A stretch of 64,000 bases of DNA. Origin: Chondrilla cf. caribensis (Eukaryota; Porifera; Demospongiae; Chondrillida; Chondrillidae). A program made the position numbers and the translations under genes. The DNA is taken from contig OZ026550.1 of NCBI GenBank assembly GCA_964020155.1, positions 230,001 through 294,000 on the forward strand. The letters run 5' to 3'. Positions 52,301 to 64,000 of this stretch are shown piece after piece; position 1 is the stretch's first letter; each line of letters starts with the position of its first letter. The notes under the pieces are model-generated. The model had not been told where the DNA came from, did no database searches, and saw nothing but the letters and a program-made list of their open reading frames with translations.

Positions 52301-55300
52301 TCGTAGTCTCCTTTACTGATGCATTCACCAATCTCCAGTCCTTCTGCTCCAGGTAAGCACTGCAATAAATGCAAAAACAGTACAAAATGTACATAGATAC
52401 ACCAGTACTACATTGTATAAATAATATGTACATCATACATACCGTATATATGTGCAGTAAGTACAGCATGTTCATATTAATATACACATAATATACACTA
52501 TACATACTGTTAACTATAATCACTACACATACGTAGTATGTACAGGTAGTACCACCGTCCACACATGTACAGGTAGTACCTCCGTCCACACATGTACAGG
52601 TAGTACCTCCATCCACACATGTACAGGTAGTACCCCCGTCCACACATGTACAGGTAGTACCACCGTCCACACATGTACAGGTAGTACCACCGTCCACACA
52701 TGTACAGGTAGTACCTCCGTCCACACATGTACAGGTAGTACCACCGTCCACACATGTACAGGTAGCACCACCATCCACACATGTACAGGTAGTACCACCG
52801 TCCACACATGTACAGGTAGTACCACCGTCCACACATGTACAGGTAGTACCTCCGTCCACACATGTACAGGTAGTACCTCCGTCCACACATGTACAGGTAG
52901 TACCTCTGTCCACACATGTACAAGTAGTACCTCTGTCCACACATGTACAGGTGGTACCTCCGTCCACACATGTACAGGTAGTACCTCCGTCCACACATGT
53001 ACAGGTAGTACCACCGTCCACACATGTACAGGTAGTACCTCCATCCACACATGTACAGGTAGTACCTCCATCCACACATGTACAGGTAGTACCCCCGTCC
53101 ACACATGTACAGGTAGTACCACCGTCCACACATGTACAGGTAGTACCACCGTCCACACATGTACAGGTAGTACCTCCGTCCACACATGTACAGGTAGTAC
53201 CACCGTCCACACATGTACAGGTAGCACCACCATCCACACATGTACAGGTAGTACCACCGTCCACACATGTACAGGTAGTACCACCGTCCACACATGTACA
53301 GGTAGTACCTCCGTCCACACATGTACAGGTAGTACCTCCGTCCACACATGTACAGGTAGTACCTCCGTCCACACATGTACAGGTAGTACCTCCGTCCACA
53401 CATGTACAGGTAGTACCTCCGTCCACACATGTACAGGTAGTACCTCTGTCCACACATGTACAAGTAGTACCTCTGTCCACACATGTACAGGTGGTACCTC
53501 CGTCCACACATGTACAGGTAGTACCTCCGTCCACACATGTACAGGTAGTACCTCCGTCCACACATGTACAGGTAGTACCACCATCCACACATGTACAGGT
53601 AGCACCACCGTCCACACATGTACAGGTGGTACCACCGTCCACACATGTACAGGTAGTACCTCCGTCCACACATGTACAGGTAGCACCACCGTCCACACAT
53701 ATACAGGTAGTACCACCATCCACACATGTACAGGTAGCACCACCGTCCACACATGTACAGGTGGTACCTCCGTCCACAAATGTACAGGTAGTACCTCCGT
53801 CCACACATGTACAGGTGGTACCTCCGTCCACACATGTACAGGTAGCACCACCGTCCACACATGTACAGGTGGTACCTCCGTCCTCACATGTACAGGTAGT
53901 GCCTCCATCCACACATGTACAGGTGGTACCTCCGTCAACACATGTACAGGTAATACCTCTGTTCACATATGTACAGGATTACTGGTACTATACTATACAT
54001 ACCGAACTAAAAGGACAATGTGTGGCAAAATGGGTCTACAGATATGAATGCTAACAAATGCACACAAAGATTACCTTCAAAATGAGGTTTTTTTCCTTCA
54101 AATTTCTCTTTTCTTCCTCCAATTTCTTCAATTCAGCTTGGAACTCTTCGGTTTCTTTTCCCATTCTCACTTCCAGTTGACATTTCTCCTTTCTTGACTC
54201 AATCAATTCCTCCTCCAACTTGAACTTCTGTTTGGCTAACTGGATGGTACTGTTCTTGTACATCTCTGCTTCCTTCTTAGATTGATCTAGTTCCTCTTTT
54301 CTCACTTTCAGTTTCATTCCCCTTGCTATCAGGCTATTCTCCATCTCAGCTTTCTCTCTCTCCAGCTCGGCTTTCTCTCCCTCCAGCTTGGCTTTCTCTC
54401 TCGTCACTTTCTCCAACTCAGTCTGATGGCTTGATCTCACAGCTGCTAGCTCATTCTCCTTCTTAGTTTTGAGTGAGACAACATCCTCACTATCGGACTA
54501 CATAAAAGAAACATTACACAAGTACAAGCATACAGTGAACAGTGAAGTGTGTACTAGTGTACATGGTGAGGTAGTGTGTGTACTAGTGTACATGGTGAGG
54601 TAGTGTGTGTACTAGTGTACATGGTGAGGTAGTGTGTGTACTAGTGTACATGGTGAGGTAGTGTGTGTACTAGTGTACATGGTGAGGTAGTGTGTGTACT
54701 AGTGTACATGGTGAGGTAGTGTGTGTACTAGTGTACATGGTGAGGTAGTGTATGTACTAGTGTACATGGTGAGGTAGTGTATGTACTAGTGTACATGGTG
54801 AGGTAGTGTATGTACTTAGTGTACATGGTGAGGTAGTGTGTGTACTTAGTCTTGAACGAAGAGGGATGCATCTTCGCGATAGATATTGGTCAAGATGGTG
54901 GCAATTGAGGGGCATATTTGGTGAATATTCCACAAGGCTACTCTTCTGTTAAGAAGGTTGAATGCATTCTGTGCATCTACGAGTAACAAGGCAGCCATGA
55001 CAATGCCCGCCTTGTTACTTCAAAAGCCTCATCAAAGATCCAAGTCCAAAGATCACATTAAATGTTTGGAGAAAAGATTACAACTATGGAAAGATGGAAA
55101 TCTATCAAATCTTTTGAGTGAAGGAAGATGTATCCAACGACGATTGCAGGGAAGCAAAAGAGGGAAAAATGAACATGACAAACTTGCTTCTACTTTCTCC
55201 AAACTTATGAGGAAAGGAAAAGTCAAAGCTGCATTGAGGCTACTCACAAACCAAGAAGGTATGATCATAAATGTCAACTCCCCCCTAAACAAGGAAGGTG

Positions 55301-58300
55301 GTAACGATCGCACAGTGCTGGATGAACTTAAGACCAAACATCCTCCTAAGGGCCCCGTCTGCAAGGAAGCCCTCCTGGAAGACTGCGGCAATGAATTCCA
55401 CCCAATAATATTTGATTCCATAGATGGTGATATACTATCCAGAGAGCAGCATTGAACACAAATGGAGCCGCAGGTCCATCAGGGATTGATGCAGATGGAT
55501 GGAAGCGTATGTGCACTTCATTCAAACATGAATCAACCAACCTATGCAACAGCTTGGCTGTTGTTGCAAAGAAACTGAGCACTACGTATGTTGACCCAAA
55601 GGGTCTGTCGGAATTCACAGCTTCCAGATTGATTGCAATTGACAAACAGCCTGGAGTTCGCCCTATTGCCATAGGAGAAGTTTCAAGAAGAATCATCAGT
55701 AAAGCCATAATGATGGTTATTAAGAAAGATGTTATGGAGGCTGCTGGTTCCATTCAACTCTGTACAGGCCTCACGGATGGATGCGTAGCTGCAGTGCATT
55801 CTATGAAGATTATCTTCGAGAATGACTGTACTCAAGCAGCCCTACTCGTAGATGCACAGAATGCATTCAACCTTCTTAACAGAAGAGTAGCCTTGTGGAA
55901 TATTCACCAAATATGCCCCTCAATTGCCACCATCTTGACCAATATCTATCGCGAAGATGCATCCCTCTTCGTTCAAGACGAAACGATCCTATCACAAGAA
56001 GGAGTAATGCAAGGAGATCCTATGGCCATGGCCATGTTCGCACTAGGGATTGCTCCTCTCATCAAGGAGCTCCAAGGGATCCATCAAATCTGGTTTGCTG
56101 ATGATGCCGCTGCAGGAGGCTCGCTAGATGAACTACACCATTGGTGGACTAAGCTCATTGAGATTGGTCCAAGATATGGGTATTACCCAAATCCCGGGAA
56201 GACTTGGTTGTTAGTGAAAGAGGAAGGACACATGGAAGCTCAGTCATTATTTGCCCAAAGCGGAGTCAACATAACCTCCAGTGGCCAAAAACACCTGGGA
56301 GCTGCCCTAGGAAACCTAGAATTCACCACTAAATTCATTGAAACTAAAGTTAAAGAGTGGACAAGAGAAGTGGAGGTACTAAGTGAATTTGGAAGGAGAG
56401 ATCCCCACAGTGCATACGCGGCAGTCACACATGGGTTAATAAGCAAGTGGCTTTATTTAATGAGAACCATCCCAAATATTAACCAGTCATTAAAACCCTT
56501 AGAGGAAGAAATAAGGCATAAATTGATACCAGCCATTATTGGACGCTCAGACATCACCAATGAGGAACGAAGCTTGCTCGCCCTTCCTTGTCGCTTAGGT
56601 GGAATGGGGCTAATTAATCCAATGGAGATCTCAGATGATCAATACCATAGCTCCCGTGACATCACTGCCCCCCTGATAAACCTTATCCTGGAAAAGAAAA
56701 TGGAAATGACGGAAAATGTGGAGAATGAAATGAGGCAGGCTAAAGCAAATGTAAAAAGAAGAAAAAGAGTAAAGCAAGAAGAGCCAAGTACCAACATCAA
56801 AATGAGTGATAGATTGAAAAGACATGTAGAATTTGCCAAAGAGAAGGGATCTTCCATCTGGTTAACCACACTACCTGTTGAGAAGAATGGCTTTGCTCTA
56901 CAGAGAAGTGAATTTAAGGATGCTGTTAGTCTCAGATACGGCTGGCTACCAGATCGTCTTCCGCTCAAGTGTGCATGTAGTACTCCGTTTTCAGTCGAAC
57001 ATGCCTTGAGCTGCCCCAAAGGTGCGTTCCCTACTCACAGGCACAACGAACTGCGCGATATTACAGCAAGTCTTCTGTCCGAAGTCTGCACAGATGTGAG
57101 CATTGAACCCGAATTACAACCAGTGGATGGAATGATAGCAAGATATGCTTCATCGAACACAGCAAATGATGCCAGGTCTGACATCAGAGCCAGAGGATTC
57201 TGGGGATCAAAGTATGAATGTGCATTTTTCGACGTAAAGGTATTTAATCCTAACGCGCCTTCATACAGGAAGACCTCAGTATCTGCCTGCTACTCCAATC
57301 AGGAACGAATCAAGAAGAGGGGATATGAGCAACGCATTAATGAGATTGAACATGGATCGTTCACCCCCTTGATATTTAGTACGTCAGGAGGTATGGGCAA
57401 ATCAGCCACAGTATTTTATAAGCGATTAGCGGCCATGATTTCAGAGAAGAGACGACAACCATATGCACATACAATGAGGTGGCTACGATGTCAACTTAAT
57501 TTCAGTCTCTTGCGCTCCTCAATAATATGCATCAGAGGATCAAGGGCAAGAAGATTTCCAAACACTCCTGATTCTCTTCTATTAGCCACTAGAGAGTCCA
57601 AGATTTAAATCGCATTTTAAAAAGGCAATAGGTGTATATATCCTTATTGATTGTAGTTATCCTTTGTGTATGTAACACATGTTAAATAAATTTGTGCATC
57701 ACTTGAGTTCAGTTCTGTAATTATAATGGGCCCACATGCAACATTTTAATTTCATACTCTTTTTCATATGTTTTATCTTAATCATTGTTCCATCATAGTA
57801 TTATATGTGTGTACATTATTCATAATAATTATTCTCTCTCAGTGTAGGTAAAAAACAAAAAAAAAAAAAAAAAAAAAAGTGTACATGGTGAGGTAGTGTG
57901 TGTACTAGTGTACATGGTGAGGTAGTGTGTGTACTAGTGTACATGGTGAGGTAGTGTATGTACTTAGTGTACATGGTGAGGTAGTGTGTGTACTTAGTGT
58001 ACATGGTGAGGTAGTGTGTGTACTTAGTGTACATGGTGAGGTAGTGTGTGTACTAGTGTACATGGTGAGGTAGTGTGTGTACTAGTGTACATGGTGAGGT
58101 AGTGTGTGTACTAGTGTACATGGTGAGGTAGTGTGTGTACTAGTGTACATGATGAGGTAGTGTGTGTACTAGTGTACATGGTGAGGTAGTGTGTGTACTA
58201 GTGTACATGATGAGGTAGTGTGTGTACTAGTGTACATGGTGAGGTAGTGTGTGTACTAGTGTACATGGTGAGGTAGTGTGTGTACTAGTGTACATGGTGA

Positions 58301-60625
58301 GGTAGTGTGTGTACTAGTGTACATGGTGAGGTAGTGTGTGTACTAGTGTACATGGTGAGGTAGTGTGTGTACTAGTGTACATGATGAGGTAGTGTGTGTA
58401 CTAGTGTACATGGTGAGGTAGTGTGTGTACTAGTGTACATGATGAGGTAGTGTGTGTACTAGTGTACATGGTGAGGTAGTGTGTGTACTAGTGTACATGG
58501 TGAGGTAGTGTGTGTACTAGTGTACATGGTGAGGTAGTGTGTGTGCTAGTGTACATGGTGAGGATAACTAAGGTTGTACTGAACTTAGTATGAACATAAT
58601 GATATTCTCATCTTCAGTGTTATGTAATAGTATTCATAGTTGAGTTATCATATTCATTATGACAATAATATTATTCATAGATCAGGTTCACTGACCAACC
58701 TTGCATGCTAACAGGTATGCAGTACACCAGAACCTCTCTGGCTGTTCTACTTCAAAATGGTGGTTTGGGTCTGGTCCACTCCAGACCAGGTACATCCCTT
58801 GTACACAACACATGCAATACACATACACTCACAACTAGCTCAATGGTAGCCTTCTCCAGGTCACATGCAAAGTATCCGAACACAATCAGATGTGTCATCC
58901 CGAACATCCTCTTCAATTCTGACAAGTGAGACAGAACCTTAGGAGACAACAGAGCAGCGTCCACTGTGAGGATGGAGAAGAACAACACTGTACAACCTTC
59001 TTCAAACCCTTCAAACAAGGTCTCCTCCAACTGCAGGTACTTGGAGAAGTATTCCTTCATTTCAAGCACCAGGGAAAGAAGGACGTGCTCCTTGGATATC
59101 ACAACGGCCATGTGGGTGTGGTCCTTGCGCAGTGGGAGTGTCACTCTTCTCCTCTTACAGGACGTCAGCATCTCCCTCAAGTGTTGGGCCAGTTTCGACT
59201 CGTACTCCTGAAGGTCCTTCTTCAGATCCTCATCCTCTAGGACCTCCACAGCATGGTGTACCAGGAGGATTTCGTAAGCAGTGGACTTTTCTTCAATGAA
59301 ATCAAAGAGTCCATCAGCTGTGTTGGGGACAGGAGGCAATGGTACTGGTCTCACACCGTGGATGTATCGATGATACTTTCTACGAAGTATTCGATGGAGT
59401 TTGCCGATCATACGAGCATCTACTGAGGAGAGGATTTCATGAAGGGCTTCTATGACAACATCCAGCTCATCCTCCAGATCAGGGTTACTCGGCAGAAACA
59501 GCTCTCCTTCTCCATTTCTGTACTTGTCTACAATCTCTTTAATCTTCTTTGATCTCTCGTCCATTGTAGACATTGTTTGGGTTGATTCACCTCGGGTGAC
59601 AGGTGATGAGGATGATGGAAGACCTGAACACACAAAATAAAGTATCTCTTTCATGTCAGCAGAATTAGCACTGTAACATGCTTCGTGGGTGATATGCACT
59701 GTGAGAAGTGCATACATTACAGTACACAGAAGTGGTAGTGAGTGGAGTATACGTACATATACTATATAGTATATACACCATCAGTGGACATTGTACAGCA
59801 AATACAGAACACTTGAAATGATCAACATACCTTGACTACTTTCCATCATCGATGAACCCTCCTTCAGTTTCACTGAAGTTAGTGACAGCTCATCTTGTGA
59901 GGATTGTGGGGTTGGGTCACTGGAACATGTTGTGTACTGTGAAATGTACAATCAGGTAAACAATGTTAAGTACATACACACACAAGTGAGAGACACTCAT
60001 CACAGGTAGTACATGTCTGGGAGTGAACTCTGAATAAGGCTAATCTCAGTACTAAGAGCACTCAAAAGATAACAACACGCAGACTATAAAACCTAACATC
60101 AGAGCGAATATCGTAAACAGGCCATAAGTTGCTTGTGGAGGATGTGTGTGTGTGTGTGCGTGCGTGCGTGTGTGTGTGTGTGTGTGTGCCTATAGTGTGT
60201 GTCAGTTAGGAGTTGTGTAGCAAACGTACATCATGGCGTGTGCGAGTTAGGATACCATGCACTAGCGGACTAATACGGTTCAGCTTGTGACGACTTACTT
60301 TAGTCAGTTTCTGCTTCAATTTGTTCGACCACTCTCTGTGGTGAGGCAGTGGATGCGAATTGGCGGTTTCTTCCAGAACCTCACAGAACCTCCTCAACGT
60401 CTCCAGAGTACCGTTTCTGATCAGGTGGTCCAGAAGCAGTTCATTGGCGTCCACGTCTTGGTTAGCTTCACGATCAATACTTTTCTTCAAGTTGTAATCA
60501 ATCAGTCCTTTAGAGTACAACACGTCAGCTATACGTTTTGTATTCAACTCTTTTTTCATGTCAATAAAGAATTCTCGTACTACTTCTTCGACACTGATCG
60601 TAGGCGGCCCCGTCTGGGAAGCCAT
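49389..60625 (-). CDS. KK5: CARD-like / coiled-coil / kinase / kelch protein
   Basis: Six coding exons: 60299-60625, 59831-59936, 58833-59623, 54075-54497, 51502-52359, 49389-50330. All junction phases match, giving 1148 aa. Exon 1 (109 aa) is a CARD-like death fold (KRIADVLYSKGLIDY ... ANELLLDHLIRNGTLETLRR). Exon 2 is a Ser-rich linker. Exon 3 (264 aa) is a helical domain I do not recognise, with DFIEEKSTAYEILLVHHAVE and EGFEEGCTVLFFSI. Exon 4 is a 141-residue Glu/Lys heptad coiled coil. Exon 5 is a TKL-like kinase with HRDLKPSN and DFG but a degenerate glycine loop (SKGDYESVY). Exon 6 is a six-bladed kelch. This resembles death-fold/coil/kinase immune adaptors in layout, with a kelch propeller as a probable sensing or docking end. 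The chain across the 4.3-kb intron holding a retrotransposon is inferred from phase and strand only. ATG 60625 is chosen as the first in frame. Confidence 0.72.
52535..53970. repeat. 27-bp minisatellite, about 53 copies (KK5 intron)
   Basis: Same unit as 32,038-32,480, with CCTCC/CCACC, GTCC/ATCC and GTA/GCA variants arranged in higher-order blocks: 52,620-52,990 is largely repeated at 53,090-53,540. Open frames of up to 569 codons arise from the period and are not genes. Confidence 0.96.
54535..54848. repeat. 29-bp minisatellite, left part
   Basis: Tandem units containing GTACATGGTGAGGTAGTGTG followed by TGTACTAGT. Split from the right part (57,879-58,565) by the retrotransposon. Confidence 0.95.
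54849..57878 (+). mobile_element. Non-LTR retrotransposon with restriction-like endonuclease, 5' rearranged, frameshifted
   Basis: About 3.0 kb, ending in a 3' UTR with AATAAA near 57,686 and a poly(A) of about 23 nt. It is inserted in a 29-bp minisatellite, in antisense to KK5. The first 137 bp (54849-54985) are the exact reverse complement of 55843-55979 within the element's own RT region. The flanking array masks any target duplication. One KK5 intron hosts it, so it may be spliced out harmlessly. Confidence 0.88.
54986..57608 (+). pseudogene. Reverse transcriptase/endonuclease ORF of the retrotransposon, one frameshift
   Basis: The N-terminal part is in one frame to 55,455 (LRLLTNQEG, IDGDILS). 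The rest runs in another frame to 57,608; the change at about 55,450 fits a single-base deletion. RT motifs in order: GVRPIAIGE, LLVDAQNAFNLLNRR (motif A), SQEGVMQGDPMAMAMF (motif B), WFADDAAAGG (motif C, FADD), NPGKTWLLV, HLGAALG. C-terminal are a CxC...HALSC zinc-knuckle-like motif (CACSTPFSVEHALSC) and a PD-(D/E)xK-like pair (DARSDIRARGF ... FFDVKVFNP), typical of elements with a restriction-like endonuclease such as the R2/NeSL group. The start is lost in the 5' rearrangement. The 718-codon second frame is otherwise intact, so the copy is young. Confidence 0.85.
57879..58565. repeat. 29-bp minisatellite, right part
   Basis: Continuation of the 54,535-54,848 array after the insertion, about 23 copies, with ATGATGAGG and ACTTAGT variants. 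Confidence 0.95.
60141..60188. repeat. (GT)n/(GTGC)n microsatellite
   Basis: Short GT tract in the first KK5 intron. Confidence 0.9.
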
Positions 60626-60682
60626 TCTGACAATTCGTGGTCGTGCCACCGTAGATCCTAGTCTGGCGTAGCCGACTACGTA

Positions 60683-60890
60683 GATCCTAGATCATACAAT
60701 TGGACAACATCCGGCCATTGATCTGGCAATTGCTGAATCTCAGTGAATGTATTAATGTGACGCCTGTTGATTTAACATAAAGTTAATCTTATTGTTTATG
60801 CTTTAATCCCACACTATTATGGTATTGTACTTTTAGTTGTATGCATGTATGCCTTTATTATTAATGAAAAAAAAAAAAAAAAGATCCTAG
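60683..60890 (+). mobile_element. Short poly(A) retroposon with GATCCTAG target duplication
   Basis: About 190 bp ending in a poly(A) of about 17 nt, flanked by direct repeats GATCCTAG at 60683-60690 and 60883-60890. No coding capacity. It may be a SINE or a 5'-truncated LINE tail. It lies 58 bp upstream of the KK5 ATG, so it has landed in or near that promoter. Confidence 0.75.
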
Positions 60891-61021
60891 GGTCTACGGT
60901 GGCATCGTAATTGCGCAATAGCCAATCTCGGCTTCGCAATACAACTTTTATACACAATGATACGAGTGTAGTGTAGGTAGTATGTGTATAAAACATGTCA
61001 AATCAATTTGTACACAATATT

Positions 61022-61041
61022 ACATATATATATATATATAT
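61022..61041. repeat. (TA)n microsatellite
   Basis: TATATATATA tract of about 20 bp. Confidence 0.85.
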
Positions 61042-61162
61042 GCTTGCAGATGTACAGCTCCATCATAAATTATGTGTGGACAATGTGAACAGTATTTGAA
61101 TGAATGGACTATTATGAGCAAACTGTTGGTATACAATACACACGCATGCACGCACACACACA

Positions 61163-61298
61163 TTCATCCACTGTCCAAATCCTTTGTCTTGGAGTTCTGC
61201 AAACAGCTTCTTCTTGGAGACATTGTACTCCTCTGATGACTCTTTAGCATTCTTGTACACTGTGTGGTCCATCAAGTCCTCACGTTTGGACAACATAC
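61163..61298 (-). pseudogene. Terminal-exon fragment, copy 3, truncated
   Basis: Reads MLSKREDLMDHTVYKNAKES and KKLFAELQDKGFGQWM, then breaks into a CA-rich tract, losing the tail and stop found in copy 1 (20,921-21,094). The boundary with (CA)n parallels the interruption in copy 2. Confidence 0.55.
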
Positions 61299-61345
61299 AG
61301 ACGAAATGAGTTATAATACAGGTCATGACTAAAGTTGTTAGGCAG

Positions 61346-61347
61346 TG

Positions 61348-61413
<66 letters not shown>
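61346..61413. repeat. (GT)n microsatellite
   Basis: GT tract in the duplicated block. The copy near 36,163-36,238 is shorter and more interrupted. Confidence 0.93.
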
Positions 61414-61414
<1 letters not shown>

Positions 61415-62126
61415 ATGGACGGTGATCATGTATGTGTGTTTGTGTGTGCATGTCATGTGTGCATGGATGTGTGTGTATTATGGTGACAATGCTGCCAATT
61501 GACATGATTGAACATTTTACCAGTTCTCATATGTAAATACATATATTACACGCACTGCACACATGTACTGTCTACACTCCAGTCCAATGCATAACCTTCA
61601 CCAAATTCAACTATTCAAGTTTGAGTAAAACAATGATTCACCAATTTTTCACTGATTTACCAATTTTTCACTGATTTACCAATTTTTCAGTGATTTACCA
61701 ATTTTTCACTGATTCACCAATTTTTCAGTGATCCACCAATTATCCCCTTCCATACCATGGGGCATCACAAGTGGTGACACTTAAAGTTTATCCCATTTCA
61801 ACGTCAAATCATCTCTGAACCCTTAATCCTTCCACAGAGAGTGGGACCACACTCCCCGATATCAACATTGAAGGTAAGTTCTCCATTACTATAGCTGCTA
61901 TCAGGTCAGGAGCTGTTATCAGCACCTCAGTTGTGTGGGAGTCAGCTAATGTTGTCTTATGTGCATATGAGCTACAATGTGACATGTTAAGAGGATGACT
62001 ATATGTTCCCTTATATGGGCAATGGGGCACACCTTACATTCCTTAGCGGTGTTCTAATCTCTGGGATACACTCACACTTACTCTAAACCAACCACTACCT
62101 TGAACACAACCTTAACACATATGCAT

Positions 62127-62344
<218 letters not shown>

Positions 62345-62762
62345 GGCTCAGCCTCTCCTAACGATGTGTTGATACCAGTGGCATACCACAAGGTCACTAC
62401 ACTACAGAGGTACCAGCTCAAGGCTACATCACATGTCAACATGATCACACCACACAATCAGTACACCAGACGTGACATAACTGATAATACAAAAGTGAAG
62501 GTTAAAAGAAATGTGTGTTATATTACACAGGTGGTGCTATACTGCTGTTTCTGTTCCTGTGTTGTGCCAGGAGTGATGTACATTTGGAATGGGAACCAGT
62601 TTGGGACATGGGACCTGTCCTGGCACCTCATACATACATCTTCTTCCACTCTTGCCTTGTTTGAAGTTGGCAACATTAACAATCACTTCAGACTGCTCTC
62701 TCCTCACCTGTGTCCTGAGAGGAGAGAGAGGAACAGCAAGGGATGATGGGGTGTTGGTACAG

Positions 62763-62966
<204 letters not shown>

Positions 62967-63269
62967 GGTTAAATCTGGAACCTGAAAATCAAGTTAAATC
63001 TGGAACTGGAATGGGATAAAATACACCTTTACAATATACTGCTTGTTTAGAATAGTACGTGGTTCCAGCTATTTTAAACTACACCCACACAATACAATAA
63101 ATGTACAGAACATGCACTATTAGTTCCAGTACATAAGGTGTGCTGTACACGTCCATGTGTGTGCAGTGAGTGGATAGTCTACTTCAGTAGTACTTACTGT
63201 CTACCACCTAGTGTTGTCTATGGGATGGAGACGATACTTCAATGTACTGATATAATGTACGTACTTGTA

Positions 63270-63920
63270 CACCAAGTACACATGTGTGTAGATCTAGTAC
63301 ATCACCTGTACTGTACATGAGTGTGGTTCTAGCACATCACCTGTACTGTACATGAGTGTGGTTCTAGTACATCACCTGTACTGTACATGTGTGTGGTTCT
63401 AGTACATCACCTGTACTGTACATGTGTATGGTTCTAGTACATCATCTGTACTGTACATGTATATGGTTCTAGCACATCACCTGTACTGTATATGTGTGTG
63501 GTTTTAGTACATCACCTGTACTGTACATGTGTGTGGTTCTAGTACGTCACCTGTACTGTACATGTGTGTGATTCTAGTACGTCACCTGTACTGTACATGT
63601 GTGTGGTTCTAGTACATCACCTGTACTGTACATGTGTGTGGTTCTAGTACATCACCTGTACTGTACATGTGTGTGGTTTTAGTACATCACCTGTACTGTA
63701 CATGTGTGTGGTTCTAGTACGTCACCTGTACTGTACATGTGTGTGATTCTAGTACGTCACCTGTACTGTATATGTGTGTGGTTTTAGTACATCACCTGTA
63801 CTGTACATGTGTGTGGTTCTAGTACGTCACCTGTACTGTACATGTGTGTGATTCTAGTACATCACCTGTATTGTAAATGTGTGTGGTTCTAGTACATCAC
63901 CTGTACTGTACATGTTGACA
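63270..63920. repeat. 35-bp minisatellite (copy 3)
   Basis: About 18 units of the repeat seen at 21,440 and 27,340, regular and longer. It is followed by the same flank (TGACAATAAGTGTACATGCA), so the array block continues past the window end. Confidence 0.95.
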
Positions 63921-64000
63921 ATAAGTGTACATGCATCATGTGACAGTTGATGATGTGAGGGGAGTACAGACAACACAGACATGTACTATTCTGTACGTAC

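Noticed and set aside
52257..54054. Very long open frames of 367-569 codons with TCTCVDGGT- or VWTEVLPVH-type repeats
   Set aside because: The 27-bp unit is a multiple of three with no stop in several frames on both strands. They are minisatellite artefacts inside an intron.
54535..58565. Regular 29-bp direct repeats resembling a CRISPR array
   Set aside because: Units are head to tail with no unique spacers, the host is eukaryotic, and there are no cas genes. It is a minisatellite.

Overview
The window is animal nuclear DNA. Genes have small exons, GT-AG introns with matching phases, and a death-fold/kinase/kelch domain vocabulary. Very dense (CA)n microsatellites, more than a dozen minisatellite arrays, small TA-flanked inverted-repeat elements and an array of young tandem gene copies suggest an early-branching metazoan. 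A demosponge is my best guess, by inference only. All recognised host genes lie on the minus strand, so transcription runs from high to low coordinates. I see no bacterial, organellar or RNA-gene signal.

Region 1 (about 210-17,400): one RFX-family transcription factor, closest to the RFX4/RFX6 type. I could assemble 15 coding exons with consistent phases (678 aa). Its introns are filled with minisatellites and (CA)n tracts. Several 5' splice sites are the first GT of a (GT)n tract, and one intron holds a cluster of X-box-like sites, the motif bound by RFX proteins.

Region 2 (about 18,000-60,900): an array of six related TKL-like kinase genes. Three (KK1, KK2, KK4) have two exons: an N-terminal kinase with a predicted myristoylation start (MG...S), then a six-bladed kelch exon. 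KK5 is longer: CARD-like exon, linker, unknown helical domain, coiled coil, kinase, kelch. KK3 is a 5'-truncated relative of KK5, fused at a rearrangement junction to the 3' end of KK4. In the sixth gene, K-ROC, the kelch exon is replaced by a Roc/COR-like GTPase and a death domain, and its kinase has DFD in place of DFG. I read the array as a rapidly evolving cluster of innate-immune or cell-death-type signalling proteins assembled by exon shuffling. This is the most novel content of the window.

Region 3 (inserted and between genes): segmental duplications carry decayed exons of unidentified genes (20.9-21.1, 35.7-37.5 and 61.1-62.8 kb; 26.4-27.1 and 45.7-46.4 kb; 21.2-23.1, 27.1-29.0 and 48.3-49.4 kb). 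A frameshifted non-LTR retrotransposon with a restriction-like endonuclease sits inside a 29-bp minisatellite in a KK5 intron. It starts with a 137-bp inverted copy of its own RT segment. There are also MITE-like elements, a short poly(A) retroposon just upstream of KK5, a large palindrome near 47.5 kb, and one exon with EF-hands near 39.7 kb.
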